Origin: Alteribacillus sp041949975
Lineage (GTDB): Bacteria; Bacillota; Bacilli; Bacillales; Marinococcaceae
NCBI RefSeq assembly: GCF_041949975.1
Contig: NZ_JBHFQG010000027.1
Location: forward strand, 1 to 53,313
DNA: 53,313 nt
Direction: 5' to 3'
A model generated the notes under the pieces. It was not told where the DNA came from and ran no database searches. It saw nothing but the letters and a program-made list of their open reading frames with translations. The translations under genes were made by a program, and so were the position numbers. Positions 52,548-53,313 of this stretch are shown piece after piece. Numbering within the stretch: the stretch's first letter is position 1; each line of letters opens with the position of its first letter.

Positions 52548-53313
52548 TGTCAACTGAAAATTCCCCCACATAGTCATTTAAAACTCCCCCACCTAAAATT
52601 TCCATTTAAGGGAATATTTATTTAAGATGAGGGGATACTGATGAGATTCCCGTTCTTCTTACACAGACTGCTGATCTTGGAGCCACTGTTTTGTTTCTTT
52701 CATGCGATACGAGTTTCCATTCATATTTACGATATACGCCTGATGAGTTAAACGATCAATCATTGCTGCTGTCATCACAGGGTCTTGAAAAATCTCCCCC
52801 CAACGTTCAAAAGAAAGATTCGTTGTAATAATGGTGGATTTCTGTCCTGCTCTTAAGGATAGGTGGGTAAATAAAAGTTCAGCCCCTTCTTTATCAAAAG
52901 AGATATATCCCATTTCATCCGCAATGACGAGGTCATATTTTTCAAAACGGTTTTGAAACGTCCGCAGGGTCTGCTCTGAACGGCATTCTTTGATCCGATT
53001 AATGAGTAACGGGACGGTTGTAAACCAAACCTTATATCCTTCCAAGCACGCCTTGATTCCCAAACCGATACTCATGTGCGTCTTCCCAGTCCCTGGATTG
53101 CCTGCTAAAATAACATTTCTCCCTTCCTTGATGAAATCAAGCGATTTGAAGCGCTTGTAGTTCTTCTGTGCATCCTCTGGCAACTCTTTAACAGACAAGT
53201 CTTCGATGTATTTTTTGTATGGAAATTCGGCTCGTCGAATGCGATTATACCTTGCGGTTTCTTGTCTCGTGTCCATTTCTCTTTCCAGCAGTAAAGCCAA
53301 AAATTCTTCATAG
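52548..53313 (-). mobile_element. IS21-family element, one end and the helper gene
   Basis: The end begins TGTCAACTGAAAATTCCCCC. Two related inner blocks, AAAATTCCCCCAC (52557-52569) and AAAACTCCCCCAC (52580-52592), are the multiple transposase-binding repeats typical of IS21 ends. The istB helper gene lies directly inside; the istA transposase is expected beyond the right edge. Confidence 0.85.
52659..53312 (-). CDS. istB: IS21-family helper ATPase IstB, partial
   Basis: At least 217 residues, open at the window edge (YEEFLALLLEREM precedes the first internal Met). AAA+ features are Walker A GNPGTGKTHMSIGLG, Walker B DLVIADEMGYISFDKEG and sensor-1 STIITTNLSFERWGEIF. MIDRLTHQAYIVNMNGNSYR is the usual C-terminal box of IstB. 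It assists the IstA transposase in target selection. About 30 N-terminal residues are outside the window. Confidence 0.93.
   Translation of the reverse strand, partial: YEEFLALLLEREMDTRQETARYNRIRRAEFPYKKYIEDLSVKELPEDAQKNYKRFKSLDFIKEGRNVILAGNPGTGKTHMSIGLGIKACLEGYKVWFTTVPLLINRIKECRSEQTLRTFQNRFEKYDLVIADEMGYISFDKEGAELLFTHLSLRAGQKSTIITTNLSFERWGEIFQDPVMTAAMIDRLTHQAYIVNMNGNSYRMKETKQWLQDQQSV

Overview
The window reads as chromosomal DNA of a low-GC, endospore-forming member of the Bacillaceae. The evidence is a GerA-type germinant receptor operon, CotW/CotX-like coat proteins, the spore protein Tlp, forespore-type (sigma-G) promoters, a QoxABCD menaquinol oxidase, an acoABCL acetoin operon with a sigma-54 activator, strong GGAGG ribosome binding sites and frequent TTG/GTG starts. 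The protein set resembles halotolerant or alkaliphilic relatives of Bacillus (inference); I cannot name a species. Both ends lie in insertion sequences: a cut ISLre2-type transposase on the left, and an IS110 remnant cut by an IS21-type element on the right.

Layout. 1-2.5 kb: IS end, tRNA-Arg(CCT), about 1.2 kb of gene-poor DNA, and a protein with nine NPYHM(D/N)Q heptads. 2.5-10.6 kb: Old Yellow Enzyme, a broken membrane protein gene, an orphan Mistic homologue, a phospholipase D-like protein, a macro-domain protein lacking a ligand loop, D-serine dehydratase followed by two FluC fluoride channels, and a DUF2512 protein. 10.7-15.3 kb: ger operon and cotW/cotX-like genes. 15.5-25.4 kb: TSUP transporter, a decayed YwaF-family gene, DUF202 protein, an SLH/SH3 amidase, a deleted alcohol dehydrogenase gene, an AGCS symporter, tlp, a frameshifted cation exchanger and floT. 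25.5-30.2 kb: DNA repair block (uracil-DNA glycosylase-like, LigD, divergent Ku), then a KGG-repeat stress protein and a CBS protein. 30.8-37.8 kb: acoR and acoABCL. 37.8-43.9 kb: zinc-ribbon protein, Aquifex-type aconitase, HtpX, DUF2935 protein, RarD and a broken gene. 44.3-48.6 kb: qoxABCD and a small membrane protein. 49-53.3 kb: SDR oxidoreductase, zinc-independent S14 with a Zur box, a broken metallo-beta-lactamase-fold gene, and the insertion sequences.

How genes work together. Ku, LigD and the glycosylase form a spore DNA end-joining and base-repair set; LigD has a perfect-looking sigma-G promoter that is also an opposed promoter-like sequence for ku. AcoR with sigma-54 should turn on acetoin breakdown through upstream palindromes and a -24/-12 promoter. 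FloT and HtpX, both membrane-stress proteins, each have a sigma-W-like promoter. QoxABCD is a terminal oxidase with an Fnr-like site in its leader.

Two genome-scale features stand out: a family of four long, structured intergenic repeats, one of them inside the aco operon and two carrying an exact DnaA-box 9-mer; and at least six decayed genes.
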